The position numbers and the translations under genes are program-made. Of a DNA stretch of 21,281 bases, positions 14,249 through 21,281 are shown piece by piece. The DNA is taken from positions 1-21,281 of the forward strand of contig CAMLFX010000053.1 of NCBI GenBank assembly GCA_946479435.1, read 5' to 3'. This DNA comes from an uncultured Sphingobacteriales bacterium (GTDB taxonomy: Bacteria > Bacteroidota > Bacteroidia > Chitinophagales > Chitinophagaceae). The notes under the pieces are model-generated. The model ran no database searches. It saw nothing but the letters and a program-made list of their open reading frames with translations, and was not told the DNA's origin. Position 1 is the first letter of the stretch; every line of letters starts with the position of its first letter.

Positions 14249-15760
14249 ATGAAACTTACCCATGCATTACTTATAGTTGCATTGGGATTTGCAAACCCTG
14301 TCAGAAGCCAATCTTATTATTTAGATCAATCCTTTGGTAATAGTGGCAGTATCGCCGGTTTGTCTATTACTCCCAATTCGCGCGTGAACGATATAGAGAT
14401 ACAAAGCGATGGCAATATAGTAGGTATATTATACAACAACATGAAGTTCCAGGTCTTCAGGTTGAAGACAACAGGAACGCCTGATTCATCGTTTGGTGTA
14501 TATGGCTTTGTAGAAGTACAATTAACAACCAATCTCCCCAATCTTGCAGTATCGCTGGCATTGCAGCCTGATGGTAAAATACTGGTTGCCGGTATAGTGA
14601 ATAAACTGGATAACGATATTGCCTTGCTGCGTTTTAATACTGATGGCAGCCCGGACAATAGCTTTGGTACTAATGGCGTGGTAACAACCGGAACATACAA
14701 TTATGATGATGATGTGCAGAAAATGTTATTGAGGCCCGATGGCAAAATCTTAGTAGCTGCACGTAGGGGGAAAACAGGCGAAAAGACAAGGGAGGAGCTA
14801 GTGCAGTTTAACGATAATGGTAGTATTGATTTCAGTTTTGGAAACAATGGTATGGTAATAGGCAGTTACAATGGCAACGAAACCTACCTGGAATCGGCAG
14901 TATTGCAAAGCGATGGAAAGATACTCACCACTGGGTATACCTATACGGGTCAGGTATCAAACTCTGATGTGTTTGTAGGTAGGTACAATGCTGATGGCAG
15001 TGTGGATATGAGCTTTGGTGCCGATGGTAAAGTGATAAAAGATTTTGCATCTGCTGCTAAAGAGAATGGCCGCAAAATATTGGTGCAATCGACAGGAAAG
15101 ATAGTGATAGCCTGCTACACACCTTCCTTATCGTTCATGACTTTCAGGCTCAATGAAGAAGGCACGGACGATGCAAGCTATGGGCGTAATGGTATATCGG
15201 CACTGAACCTTAATCTGAGCGATTTTAGTTTTGACGCCATGCTGGTTGACGATGATGAAATAGTGATAGGTGGTAATGTAGAGGTAGGGGGTTTGTATGA
15301 TTTTAACGTAGTGAAGCTGGATAAGGATGGCAACAGCAAATACCAGTTTGGCCGTAATGGTAAAATAACTACAGACGTATTTGGCTATGCCGATTACCTG
15401 TTTGCACTGGCACAACAGAAAGATGGGAAAATAATAGCTGCCGGTAGTTCAGAACAAATGTCAGGGGGTTATCCTTTCCCGTCAATGATAAGATATGTGG
15501 CCAACCCGGTAAATGGTGTGGAGGATGTGCATAAACAAAACCTCGTAAGTATATACCCTAATCCTTGCAATGGTATAGTGACTATAAAAGGAACTGCAGA
15601 AAGTGAGCTATATATCTACGATATGATGGGCAGGCTTTTGAAAAAAATATCACTGACAAGTAACAATAATTTTTCAGCTATTATATGCAACCTGCCCAAA
15701 GGATTTTCGATATTGAAAGATGCAGGCAATAACAGGGTGTACAAGATCGAAACATTATAA
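14249..15760 (+). CDS. delta-60 repeat protein with T9SS sorting domain (copy 1)
   Basis: A 503-aa secreted protein. After a signal peptide (cleavage near Ser20 in PVRS|QSYY) come seven repeats of about 57 residues marked by the anchor D-x-S-(F/Y)-G-x-x-G, with the aromatic residue at 29, 82, 139, 197, 256, 311 and 367. Each repeat carries a matching 'QPDGKILVAG' strand. This is the delta-60 repeat pattern (beta-propeller-like, extracellular). Residues about 431-503 form a T9SS type A sorting domain with YPNP at 436-439 and YIYDMMGRLL, so it is expected to cross the outer membrane by the type IX system. The usual GxY near the end reads GFS (S487). No catalytic motif is seen. It is tandem with a paralogue after 27 bases. 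Just upstream, ATG CCT TCA TGA (14241-14252) overlaps the start codon by an ATGA. Confidence 0.9.
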   Translation: MKLTHALLIVALGFANPVRSQSYYLDQSFGNSGSIAGLSITPNSRVNDIEIQSDGNIVGILYNNMKFQVFRLKTTGTPDSSFGVYGFVEVQLTTNLPNLAVSLALQPDGKILVAGIVNKLDNDIALLRFNTDGSPDNSFGTNGVVTTGTYNYDDDVQKMLLRPDGKILVAARRGKTGEKTREELVQFNDNGSIDFSFGNNGMVIGSYNGNETYLESAVLQSDGKILTTGYTYTGQVSNSDVFVGRYNADGSVDMSFGADGKVIKDFASAAKENGRKILVQSTGKIVIACYTPSLSFMTFRLNEEGTDDASYGRNGISALNLNLSDFSFDAMLVDDDEIVIGGNVEVGGLYDFNVVKLDKDGNSKYQFGRNGKITTDVFGYADYLFALAQQKDGKIIAAGSSEQMSGGYPFPSMIRYVANPVNGVEDVHKQNLVSIYPNPCNGIVTIKGTAESELYIYDMMGRLLKKISLTSNNNFSAIICNLPKGFSILKDAGNNRVYKIETL

Positions 15761-15787
15761 TTATTTTTCAAACTATAAACCTGCAAA

Positions 15788-17293
15788 ATGAAAAAAACGT
15801 ATCTCTTCCTGGCGACTACATTACTATTATTCTATAACGCTTTTTCCCAGGCATCTTTTCTCGATAATAGCTTTGGTACTAATGGCCTGGTAACAGTACC
15901 TGCTCCGCCTAACCTTTATTTCCATGATGTAGTTATACGTGACGATGGAAAGATAATATGTGCTGTGCGCGATCTGGATAATTTTCGTGTGCACAGGTTC
16001 AATAGCGATGGGTCGATAGACGCACAGTTTGGAAATGTTGGAGTAGTGATGCAAACTACCGAGCAAAACCTAAAAAATTGCGTATCGCTGGCTATACAAC
16101 CTGACGGTAAAATACTTGCTTTGTGTCTTAAAGATGGTAGAATGGCTATAACCCGACTAGATGATAATGGCGACTGGGATAATAGTTTTGGCGATCATGG
16201 GGTAGCTACTGAGAATACAGGCATGTTTGATGGTAGCGAGGGGAGTAAAATATTATTAAAGCCTGATGGTAAAATTGTAATCGTAGGTATTGGTATAATA
16301 ACAGATCCATCGCCGTATAAATACCTACTAGTGGCTTTGCAATATGATAGTGATGGGACGCCGGATGAAAGCTTTGGTGATCATGGGTATGTTACAGAAT
16401 ATTATCATGACCAGCTGGTTTCGCCGCAAGTATATGCTGTTTTACAGAAGGATGGAAAAGTAGTTGTAGGATATAACAATTCCAGGATAGGTGCAAGCTC
16501 GTCACTTATTTTAACAAGATATAATTCGGACGGTACAAAAGATATAAGTTTTGGGACAGCCGGAACTGTAGTAAAAGAGCAATATGGTATGTATGGCCTG
16601 GTACTGCAAAGCGACGATAGAATTGTTTATAGGGGAGCGGCAGGTACATTGGAAACAACAAGGTTGAATACTAATGGAAGTGTAGATAATACCTACGGTA
16701 TAAATGGTGTATCATCAGATATACCATTCACCAATTATTCCTTCATGCCTGATGGTATGTTGGTTCAAAGAAACAATAAGATACTGATGTGTAACCAGAT
16801 AAACAATGGTACAATCTCGGCTACGGGTGATGGAATTGTAACCCAGTTTGACGAGAATGGCTTTTTAGTGCATGCTTTCGCAAGTAATGGCAGTGTTTAT
16901 ACAGATTTTAATGGCCTGACAGATGATTTTATATGTATGGCCATACAAAAGGATGATAAGATAGTTGCAGCAGGTATGTCATTCAGCCAAACAGGTAATT
17001 ACTACTATTATTGCATAGCACGATATAATTCAAGTCTTCTGGGCGTAAATGAACTGCAGAAAACTAGAGAGGTAAAAATATACCCTAATCCTAATAGTGG
17101 TAATGTTGTAATCGAAGCTACTAAAGTTGAAGTGCTTTATGTTTTTAATATATCAGGACAGATATTACGTGCTGTTGAATTGAATAGTGCTAATGGTTAT
17201 ACTGCTACCATTGCAGGTTTGCCACAGGGTACAAGTATTGTGCGAAACAGAGATGGCGCAGTGATTGATAAAATAGTTACACTGGCTCAATAA
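15788..17293 (+). CDS. delta-60 repeat protein with T9SS sorting domain (copy 2)
   Basis: A 501-aa paralogue of the gene before it, with the same order of parts: signal peptide (cleavage after Ser20 in NAFS|QASF), six clear repeat anchors of D-x-S-F-G or variant form (aromatic residue at 29, 81, 134, 196, 255, 303) plus a worn seventh (HAFASNG, F364), then a T9SS type A domain from about 428 with YPNP at 432-435. The sorting domain ends LPQGTSIVRNRDG, with Ser483 where most family members have Tyr. The two genes share layout and length but differ throughout in sequence, so the duplication is not recent. It is probably cotranscribed with copy 1 and ends at a strong hairpin at 17295. The function is unknown; the repeats suggest surface or extracellular binding. 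Confidence 0.9.
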   Translation: MKKTYLFLATTLLLFYNAFSQASFLDNSFGTNGLVTVPAPPNLYFHDVVIRDDGKIICAVRDLDNFRVHRFNSDGSIDAQFGNVGVVMQTTEQNLKNCVSLAIQPDGKILALCLKDGRMAITRLDDNGDWDNSFGDHGVATENTGMFDGSEGSKILLKPDGKIVIVGIGIITDPSPYKYLLVALQYDSDGTPDESFGDHGYVTEYYHDQLVSPQVYAVLQKDGKVVVGYNNSRIGASSSLILTRYNSDGTKDISFGTAGTVVKEQYGMYGLVLQSDDRIVYRGAAGTLETTRLNTNGSVDNTYGINGVSSDIPFTNYSFMPDGMLVQRNNKILMCNQINNGTISATGDGIVTQFDENGFLVHAFASNGSVYTDFNGLTDDFICMAIQKDDKIVAAGMSFSQTGNYYYYCIARYNSSLLGVNELQKTREVKIYPNPNSGNVVIEATKVEVLYVFNISGQILRAVELNSANGYTATIAGLPQGTSIVRNRDGAVIDKIVTLAQ

Positions 17294-17294
17294 C

Positions 17295-17341
17295 ATATAT
17301 AAAACAAAGCCCCGCAAATTGCGGGGCTTTGTTTTATATAT
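17295..17341. terminator. bidirectional hairpin terminator
   Basis: A perfect inverted repeat with 21-bp arms (17295-17315 with 17321-17341) around AAATT. Its core GCCCCGC is flanked by long A/T arms that provide a T-rich tail on both strands. It begins 2 bases after the stop of the delta-60 copy 2 and ends 17 bases before the end of the convergent acyl-CoA dehydrogenase. Compare the hairpin at 145-183. Confidence 0.88.
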
Positions 17342-17357
17342 AAGAGAACTAAAATTA

Positions 17358-18497
17358 TCATTTCAGTACGGTACGGCTGATAACAATACGTTGTACCTCG
17401 CTGGTACCTTCGTATATCTGTGTGATCTTCGCATCGCGCATCAGGCGCTCTACGTGGAATTCTTTTACATAACCGTAGCCACCGTGTATTTGTACCGCTT
17501 CGTTAGTGACAGTTTGTGCAATATCTGAAGCGAATAACTTAGCCATAGATGCAGACAATGTGTAATCTTGTCCCTGGTCTTTGGTCCATGCAGCTTTCAG
17601 GCACAGCAGGCGTGCAGCTTCAATTTGCGTAGCCATATCAGCCAGCTTAAAGGCGATAGCCTGGTGGTGAGATATTTCTTTACCGAATGCTTTACGCTCT
17701 TTAGAATATTTCAATGCCAGTTCATAAGCACCACTGGCAATACCCAATGCTTGTGAAGCGATACCGATACGGCCGCCAGCCAAAACCTTCATAGCAAAAG
17801 GGAAGCCGAATCCATCTTCGCCTATACGGTTTTCTTTAGGCACTTTCACATCGTGAAACATGATGCTGTGCGTATCGCTACCACGGATACCTAGTTTGTT
17901 TTCTTTAGCTCCTACGGTTACACCCGGCCAGTCTTTATGTACTATCAAGGCGTTGATACCTTTATGTCCTTTTTCAGGATAAGTTTGAGCAATCACTAAA
18001 TAGTAAGATGCAGTGCTACCATTGGTGATCCAGTTTTTAATACCGTTCAGCAGGTAATAATCACCTTTATCTTCAGCAGTTGTACGTTGAGATGTTGCAT
18101 CAGAACCTGCTTCCGGTTCGCTTAGCAGGAATGCACCTAGTTTTTGGCCGCTAGCCAGTTCTGTAAGGTATTTTTGTTTTTGTTCTTCATTGCCATAAGT
18201 TTCAAGCCCCCAGCATACCAAAGAGTTATTTACACTCATACACACAGAAGCAGAAGCATCTATTTTCGAGATTTCTTCCATAGCCAGCACGTAAGACACT
18301 GTATCCATGCCCGAACCACCATACTTAGGATCCACCATCATGCCTAAAAAGCCAAGTTCGCCCAGCTTTTTAATTTGTTCGGTAGGGAATTTCTGGTGTT
18401 CATCGCGCTCAATAACGCCCGGAAGCAATTCGTTCCTTGCGAAATCGCGGGCTGCCATTTGTACGGCTTTTTGCTCTTCTGTAAGTTGAAAATTCAT
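17358..18497 (-). CDS. acyl-CoA dehydrogenase (second copy)
   Basis: A 379-aa FAD-dependent acyl-CoA dehydrogenase, the same length as the one at 182-1321 and clearly paralogous. The FAD segment is LSEPEAGSDATSQ (about 124-136) with NGIKNWITNGS. The C-terminal domain has IHGGYGYVKEFHVERLMRDAKI, and E363 in IYEGTSEVQ is the catalytic base position, here with the usual Tyr before it. It fits the butyryl/short-chain branch better than copy 1, but substrate is uncertain. It would act in fatty-acid or branched amino acid breakdown. Its ATG at 18497 follows a perfect -7 motif (18538-18545). The GNAT gene upstream on the same strand ends 85 bases before it and seems separate. Confidence 0.94.
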   Translation of the reverse strand: MNFQLTEEQKAVQMAARDFARNELLPGVIERDEHQKFPTEQIKKLGELGFLGMMVDPKYGGSGMDTVSYVLAMEEISKIDASASVCMSVNNSLVCWGLETYGNEEQKQKYLTELASGQKLGAFLLSEPEAGSDATSQRTTAEDKGDYYLLNGIKNWITNGSTASYYLVIAQTYPEKGHKGINALIVHKDWPGVTVGAKENKLGIRGSDTHSIMFHDVKVPKENRIGEDGFGFPFAMKVLAGGRIGIASQALGIASGAYELALKYSKERKAFGKEISHHQAIAFKLADMATQIEAARLLCLKAAWTKDQGQDYTLSASMAKLFASDIAQTVTNEAVQIHGGYGYVKEFHVERLMRDAKITQIYEGTSEVQRIVISRTVLK

Positions 18498-18537
18498 ATT
18501 ATGAATATATGTGTATTAAAGCTTTAAAATAGTGGTG

Positions 18538-18545
18538 CAAACCTA
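18538..18545 (-). promoter_or_regulatory. candidate -7 box (TAGGTTTG) of the second acyl-CoA dehydrogenase
   Basis: On the minus strand TAGGTTTG is an exact TAnnTTTG match, 40 bases before the ATG, giving a leader of about 33 bases. The -33 element is weak; a TTTA lies near the expected place. Confidence 0.45.
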
Positions 18546-18582
18546 CATTTTTTCCTGTATAAACTAAAGTACAATCTGGTTT

Positions 18583-19152
18583 TTACCAGCTATCCTTTAG
18601 TTTTTCATATTCCGGTAACAACAGGCTGTAGCAATTGGAATCTGAATGTTCATCATTAATATAATAATGACCGCGCAGCACTCCTTCTAATTGAAAACCA
18701 TACTTCTGCAACGCTTTAATTGATGGTATATTATCAGGAGCAGTTAGAGCTTCCGCCCTGTACAAGCCCATTTTCTCAAAGCCATAAATCAATACTGCCT
18801 TTAGTGCTTCGGATATGTAGCCTTTATTTCTTTGTTCAGTATCGGTTATATGATAACCTAATTCAGCCCGGTGATGTCGTGTATACCAGGTATGATACCC
18901 AATGCGCCCCAGTATTGTATTAGTGTCTTTGGTTACCATTATAAAATTCCTGAAGCTGATATGGTAGGTATGCAAACCCATACGGTGTTTTTCCTTTTCT
19001 ATGGGTAATTCTTTATCCGTGTAGCCAAAATTAACCTTCAGTTCTTCGTCGGTCCAATTCCTGAAGGCATGATCCCAGTATTCAGGAGTTACTTCTTTAA
19101 GTATCATCCTTTCAGTATCGATAGTGGTTAAAGGCAAGTTATAAGTAGTCAT
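18583..19152 (-). CDS. GNAT acetyltransferase, RimJ/RimL-like
   Basis: A 189-aa acetyltransferase of the group that includes the ribosomal-protein and amino-group acetylases RimJ/RimL. The pattern is clear: TERMILKEVTPEYWD at the N-terminus, ILGRIGYHTW and AELGYHI strands (80-102), the acetyl-CoA loop EQRNKGYISEAL (106-117), and the C-terminal DNIPSIKALQKYGFQLEGVLRG (140-161). The acceptor is unknown. The open frame extends 27 codons further to 19233, but those residues would lie inside the yceI promoter and show no family match, so the ATG at 19152 is preferred. It is a separate gene from the unrelated GNAT at 3570. Confidence 0.9.
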   Translation of the reverse strand: MTTYNLPLTTIDTERMILKEVTPEYWDHAFRNWTDEELKVNFGYTDKELPIEKEKHRMGLHTYHISFRNFIMVTKDTNTILGRIGYHTWYTRHHRAELGYHITDTEQRNKGYISEALKAVLIYGFEKMGLYRAEALTAPDNIPSIKALQKYGFQLEGVLRGHYYINDEHSDSNCYSLLLPEYEKLKDSW

Positions 19153-19198
19153 TAGTATGAAATTGCTACAGTAAAAATAAGTGTATAAGAGAAATTGA

Positions 19199-19229
19199 TT
19201 TGCCAAGCCAATTCTTGTACCTACATTTG
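19199..19229 (+). promoter_or_regulatory. promoter of the YceI-family gene
   Basis: TTTG (19199-19202), a 19-base spacer and TACATTTG (19222-19229) match both parts of the Bacteroidota promoter consensus. The transcript should start near 19236, leaving a leader of about 25 bases before the ATG at 19261. Confidence 0.6.
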
Positions 19230-19260
19230 TCATATAAAATAACTAATTAAAACGCACAAC

Positions 19261-19830
19261 ATGAAGAGAGTACTATTCCTTTTGGCAATTGCTGCCGCAC
19301 CATTGTTAACAATGGCACAAACCAAGTGGACGCTTGATAAATCGCATTCATCAGTAAAGTTTACAATATCTCACCTGGTAATATCGGATGTGGAAGGCAG
19401 CTTTAAAATGTTTGATGGTGATCTGGAATCGACCGGCGCTGATTTTAATAATGCTAAAGTGAATTTTACAGTTGATGTGGCCAGTGTAAATACTGACGAT
19501 GCAAAACGTGACGGGCATTTGCAAAGCGATGATTTCTTCAGCGCAGCAAAATATCCTAAAATGACCTTTAGCAGTACCTCTTTCAAAAAACTAAAGGGCA
19601 ATATGTACTCGCTGGAAGGTAATCTTACTATACGCGATGTAACTAAGAAAGTAAAATTTGCGGTGGTACATGGCGGTACGGTAAAAGATCCGTATGGCAA
19701 TACAAAGGCAGGCTTCAAAGCTACCACTACCATCAATCGCAGGGATTTTGGTGTAAGTTATGGCACTAAAGCAATAGTAGGTGACGACGTAAACATAACT
19801 GTGAACACAGAGTTCGCACAAGCTAAGTAA
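19261..19830 (+). CDS. YceI-family periplasmic protein
   Basis: A 189-aa exported protein with a signal peptide (MKRVLFLLAIAAAPLLTMA|Q, cleavage after Ala19) and a full-length YceI domain (about 21-187), a lipocalin-like barrel that binds a long isoprenoid or other hydrophobic molecule in known members. Family marks are WTLDKSHSSVKFTISHLVIS (23-42), the AKRDGHLQSDDFFSAAKYPKM segment (81-101) and INRRDFGVSYG (158-168). It does not contain a lipobox, so it is probably soluble in the periplasm. It has its own promoter and terminator and appears monocistronic. The ligand is not known; YceI proteins have been linked to stress responses and isoprenoid handling. Confidence 0.93.
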   Translation: MKRVLFLLAIAAAPLLTMAQTKWTLDKSHSSVKFTISHLVISDVEGSFKMFDGDLESTGADFNNAKVNFTVDVASVNTDDAKRDGHLQSDDFFSAAKYPKMTFSSTSFKKLKGNMYSLEGNLTIRDVTKKVKFAVVHGGTVKDPYGNTKAGFKATTTINRRDFGVSYGTKAIVGDDVNITVNTEFAQAK

Positions 19831-19864
19831 GTGGTTTTTTTCATATAGGTTAGGGTGATTTTAA

Positions 19865-19895
19865 AAAGTGGTGGGTTTGTCCCGCCACTTTTTTT
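19865..19895 (+). terminator. intrinsic terminator of the YceI-family gene
   Basis: The stem pairs 19865-19875 with 19881-19891 (AAAGTGGTGGG with CCCGCCACTTT, one G-U pair) around a TTTGT loop, followed by a T-run to 19895. It begins 35 bases after the stop codon and lies before the sigma factor gene on the same strand. Confidence 0.85.
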
Positions 19896-19934
19896 ATATG
19901 TGGAATTTCAGTTTTTTTTCATCTTTATACTATA

Positions 19935-20501
19935 GTGGCAGGCGCACATACATATAACCAAAGCGATGAAGAACTACTGAAGCTGTACAGAAGCAGTGGC
20001 GACAATCAATGGTTAGGCTTATTACTACAACGCTATACTTTATTGCTTTTAGGTGTGGGTATGAAATACCTGAAAGATAAAACTGCGGCAGAAGACGCCG
20101 TGCAGCATGTTTTTTTGAAAAGCCTTACACATTTGCCGCAAGAAGAGATACAGAACTTTAAAGGATGGTTGTATATACTAATGCGTAACCATTGCCTGCA
20201 ACAGCTGCGCGATAAGCAGTACAAGGCCGATGACAGCATATTGCAAAATATAGGTGATGAGCAAACAGATATTGAAGAACTACAATGGAAAGACCGTACG
20301 CTGGAGCATATAGAGACAGCGTTGCAAGAGCTGAGCGAAGAGCAACGTAATACTATAGAAATGTTTTACCTGCAAAAGTTAAGCTACCAGCAAATAACCG
20401 ACAGAACAGGGTTTAGTTTTCAGCAGGTAAAGAGCTATATTCAAAATGGAAAACGAAATTTGAAACTGTTATTGCTGAAGAAGGAAAATAATAATGACTG
20501 A
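19935..20501 (+). CDS. ECF-type RNA polymerase sigma factor
   Basis: A 188-aa sigma-70 family protein of the ECF kind. Region 2 spans about 30-95, with AEDAVQHVFLKSL (52-64) for core RNA polymerase contact and FKGWLYILMRNHCLQQLR (75-92) for -10 recognition. Region 4 (about 124-180) has LSEEQRNTIEMFYLQKLSYQQITDRTGFS, with the helix-turn-helix around 149-175. There is no region 1.1 or 3. The frame has no upstream ATG; the GTG at 19935 is the best start. Its last 8 bases overlap the next gene (ATG at 20494 inside the end of this one), a translational-coupling arrangement typical of a sigma/anti-sigma pair. The regulon cannot be deduced from the window. Confidence 0.9.
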   Translation: MAGAHTYNQSDEELLKLYRSSGDNQWLGLLLQRYTLLLLGVGMKYLKDKTAAEDAVQHVFLKSLTHLPQEEIQNFKGWLYILMRNHCLQQLRDKQYKADDSILQNIGDEQTDIEELQWKDRTLEHIETALQELSEEQRNTIEMFYLQKLSYQQITDRTGFSFQQVKSYIQNGKRNLKLLLLKKENNND

Positions 20502-20847
20502 GCTGAACGATATATGGAACAGTGGTAAGGGCAAACTGCCTGAAGATAAGCTGATGGCTTACTTGCAAGGCAAGCTATCACCGGAGGAACAGCATGAAGT
20601 AGAAGCATGGCTGGCTGAGGAAGGCATGGAGGCTGATGCGTTGGAGGGCTTGAAAGAACTGCCCGTATCGGAAACCAACCAACTGGTGAACAAGCTCAAT
20701 TACCAGCTACGTGCTGAACTGAATAAGAAACCCCGCAGACGAAGTAAAGCTATTGCGGAGAATAAATGGGCATGGCTGGCCGTGGTCATTATACTTTTGC
20801 TATGTATAGTTGCGTATGTGGTGTTGCATATTGTTCTAAACAAGTAA
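20494..20847 (+). CDS. putative membrane-anchored anti-sigma factor
   Basis: A 117-aa protein with a cytoplasmic N-terminal part (1-90) rich in acidic and helical sequence (LPEDKLMAYLQGKLSPEEQ, HEVEAWLAEEGMEADALEGL), a basic stretch KKPRRRSK (78-85) and one transmembrane helix (about 93-113) close to the C-terminus, leaving almost nothing outside. Its start overlaps the sigma gene by 8 bases. Position and topology suggest it holds the sigma factor at the membrane. It lacks the His-x3-Cys-x2-Cys zinc motif of ZAS anti-sigma factors and has no FecR-type periplasmic domain, so any signal would have to enter by another partner. The anti-sigma role is inference; the pairing and membrane helix are visible. 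Confidence 0.65.
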   Translation: MTELNDIWNSGKGKLPEDKLMAYLQGKLSPEEQHEVEAWLAEEGMEADALEGLKELPVSETNQLVNKLNYQLRAELNKKPRRRSKAIAENKWAWLAVVIILLLCIVAYVVLHIVLNK

Positions 20848-20935
20848 GTTCTAATTAACTTCTTTTTTAATATTTAACTTTTAAAAAATCTGTACCTTGC
20901 ATAGCAAGTCTGTAAAGGCTTTTAGTTAAAAAATC

Positions 20936-21281
20936 ATGCAGCTTTCAGGTAAAAAAATAATATTAGCCGTTACAGGTAGCATCGCGGCATATAAGACGCC
21001 TCACTTGGTGCGGTTGCTTGTAAAAGCAGGTGCCGAAGTAAAGGTGATCACAACGCCATCGGCTGAAAACTTTGTAAGTGCATTATCGCTGGCAACAGTA
21101 TCCAAACACCCTGTACATAGTAATGTAAGTGATGGCTCGGCATGGAATAACCACGTGGAGCTTGGGCGCTGGGCAGATGTAATGTTGGTAGCACCCTGCA
21201 GTGCCAATACACTGGCTAAAATGGCCAATGGTATTTGTGATAACCTGGTATGTGCCGTGTATTTATCGGCTATATGTCCTG
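20936..21281 (+). CDS. coaBC: phosphopantothenoylcysteine decarboxylase/ligase, 5' part
   Basis: The first 115 codons of the bifunctional CoA-biosynthesis enzyme (CoaBC/Dfp), cut by the window edge. The flavoprotein decarboxylase N-terminus is evident: KKIILAVTGSIAAYKTPHLVRLL (6-28), HVELGRWADVMLVAPCSANT (74-93) with the FMN-binding APCSANT stretch, and AKMANGICDNLVCAVYLS. It would couple cysteine to 4'-phosphopantothenate and decarboxylate the product. The active-site His of the decarboxylase family corresponds to H74 here (VELGRWAD context). TACCTTGC about 45 bases upstream is one base short of a -7 box. It is 88 bases after the putative anti-sigma gene and may be a separate unit. The ligase half lies outside the window. 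Confidence 0.93.
   Translation, partial: MQLSGKKIILAVTGSIAAYKTPHLVRLLVKAGAEVKVITTPSAENFVSALSLATVSKHPVHSNVSDGSAWNNHVELGRWADVMLVAPCSANTLAKMANGICDNLVCAVYLSAICP

Noticed and set aside
19153..19233. 27-codon extension of the RimJ/RimL-like acetyltransferase
   Set aside because: It overlaps the well-formed promoter of the divergent YceI-family gene and does not match the family.
20848..20935. Possible terminator after the putative anti-sigma gene (AAGTT..AACTT)
   Set aside because: The stem is only 5 A/T-rich base pairs; too weak to call.
1..21281. Search for defence islands, prophage, insertion sequences, CRISPR arrays and tRNA genes
   Set aside because: No integrase, transposase, evenly spaced direct repeats or cloverleaf sequences were seen; the region reads as ordinary chromosome.

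Overview
The window looks like ordinary chromosome from a member of the Bacteroidota, most like the Chitinophagaceae or a close relative. The sequence signs are: two secreted proteins ending in type IX secretion (T9SS) type A sorting domains with YPNP motifs; promoter-like motifs of the phylum-specific form TTTG-N19/20-TAnnTTTG upstream of several genes; start codons that mostly lack a Shine-Dalgarno sequence; and a transketolase encoded as a separate N-terminal subunit. I see no tRNA, rRNA, CRISPR array, insertion sequence or prophage, and no gene-free stretch longer than about 255 bases.

Layout. 1-2064: the end of a transketolase N-terminal subunit (+), facing an acyl-CoA dehydrogenase (-) across a perfect bidirectional hairpin, then a membrane-anchored ComEA-like helix-hairpin-helix protein (-). 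2287-4643: a methyltransferase plus DUF4287 pair (+), a GNAT acetyltransferase plus unknown 141-aa protein pair (-), a tiny lipoprotein (+) and a 61-aa hypothetical (-). 4820-8652: a secreted M14-type zinc carboxypeptidase (+), whose stop abuts the stop of a pterin-4a-carbinolamine dehydratase that follows a SET-domain protein (both -); then a secreted probable outer-membrane protein (+) and an RlpA-like protein without the usual catalytic His (-). 8724-11161: a DeaD/CsdA-type RNA helicase (-), an 84-aa hypothetical (+) and a two-helix membrane protein (-). 11359-17293: 2-oxoglutarate dehydrogenase E1 (sucA) with its own promoter and terminator, then two tandem paralogous delta-60-repeat proteins with T9SS tails. 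17358-19152: a second acyl-CoA dehydrogenase and a RimJ/RimL-type acetyltransferase (both -). 19261-21281: a periplasmic YceI-family protein, an overlapping ECF sigma factor/membrane-anchored putative anti-sigma pair, and the 5' end of coaBC.

How they fit together. Most of the content is central metabolism (transketolase, SucA, CoA biosynthesis, acyl-CoA oxidation) mixed with small regulatory and envelope genes. Genes switch strand often. Convergent pairs are generally separated by strong symmetric hairpins, and two of these, behind the two acyl-CoA dehydrogenases, share nearly the same core. I did not find a clear undescribed multi-gene system. The items most worth a second look are the tandem delta-60/T9SS proteins with altered sorting-domain ends, the sigma/anti-sigma pair lacking a zinc motif, the RlpA-like protein with Cys for His, the SET + pterin dehydratase pairing, and the unknown 141-aa protein next to a GNAT. 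All coordinates and residue positions were worked out by hand; no similarity searches were run.
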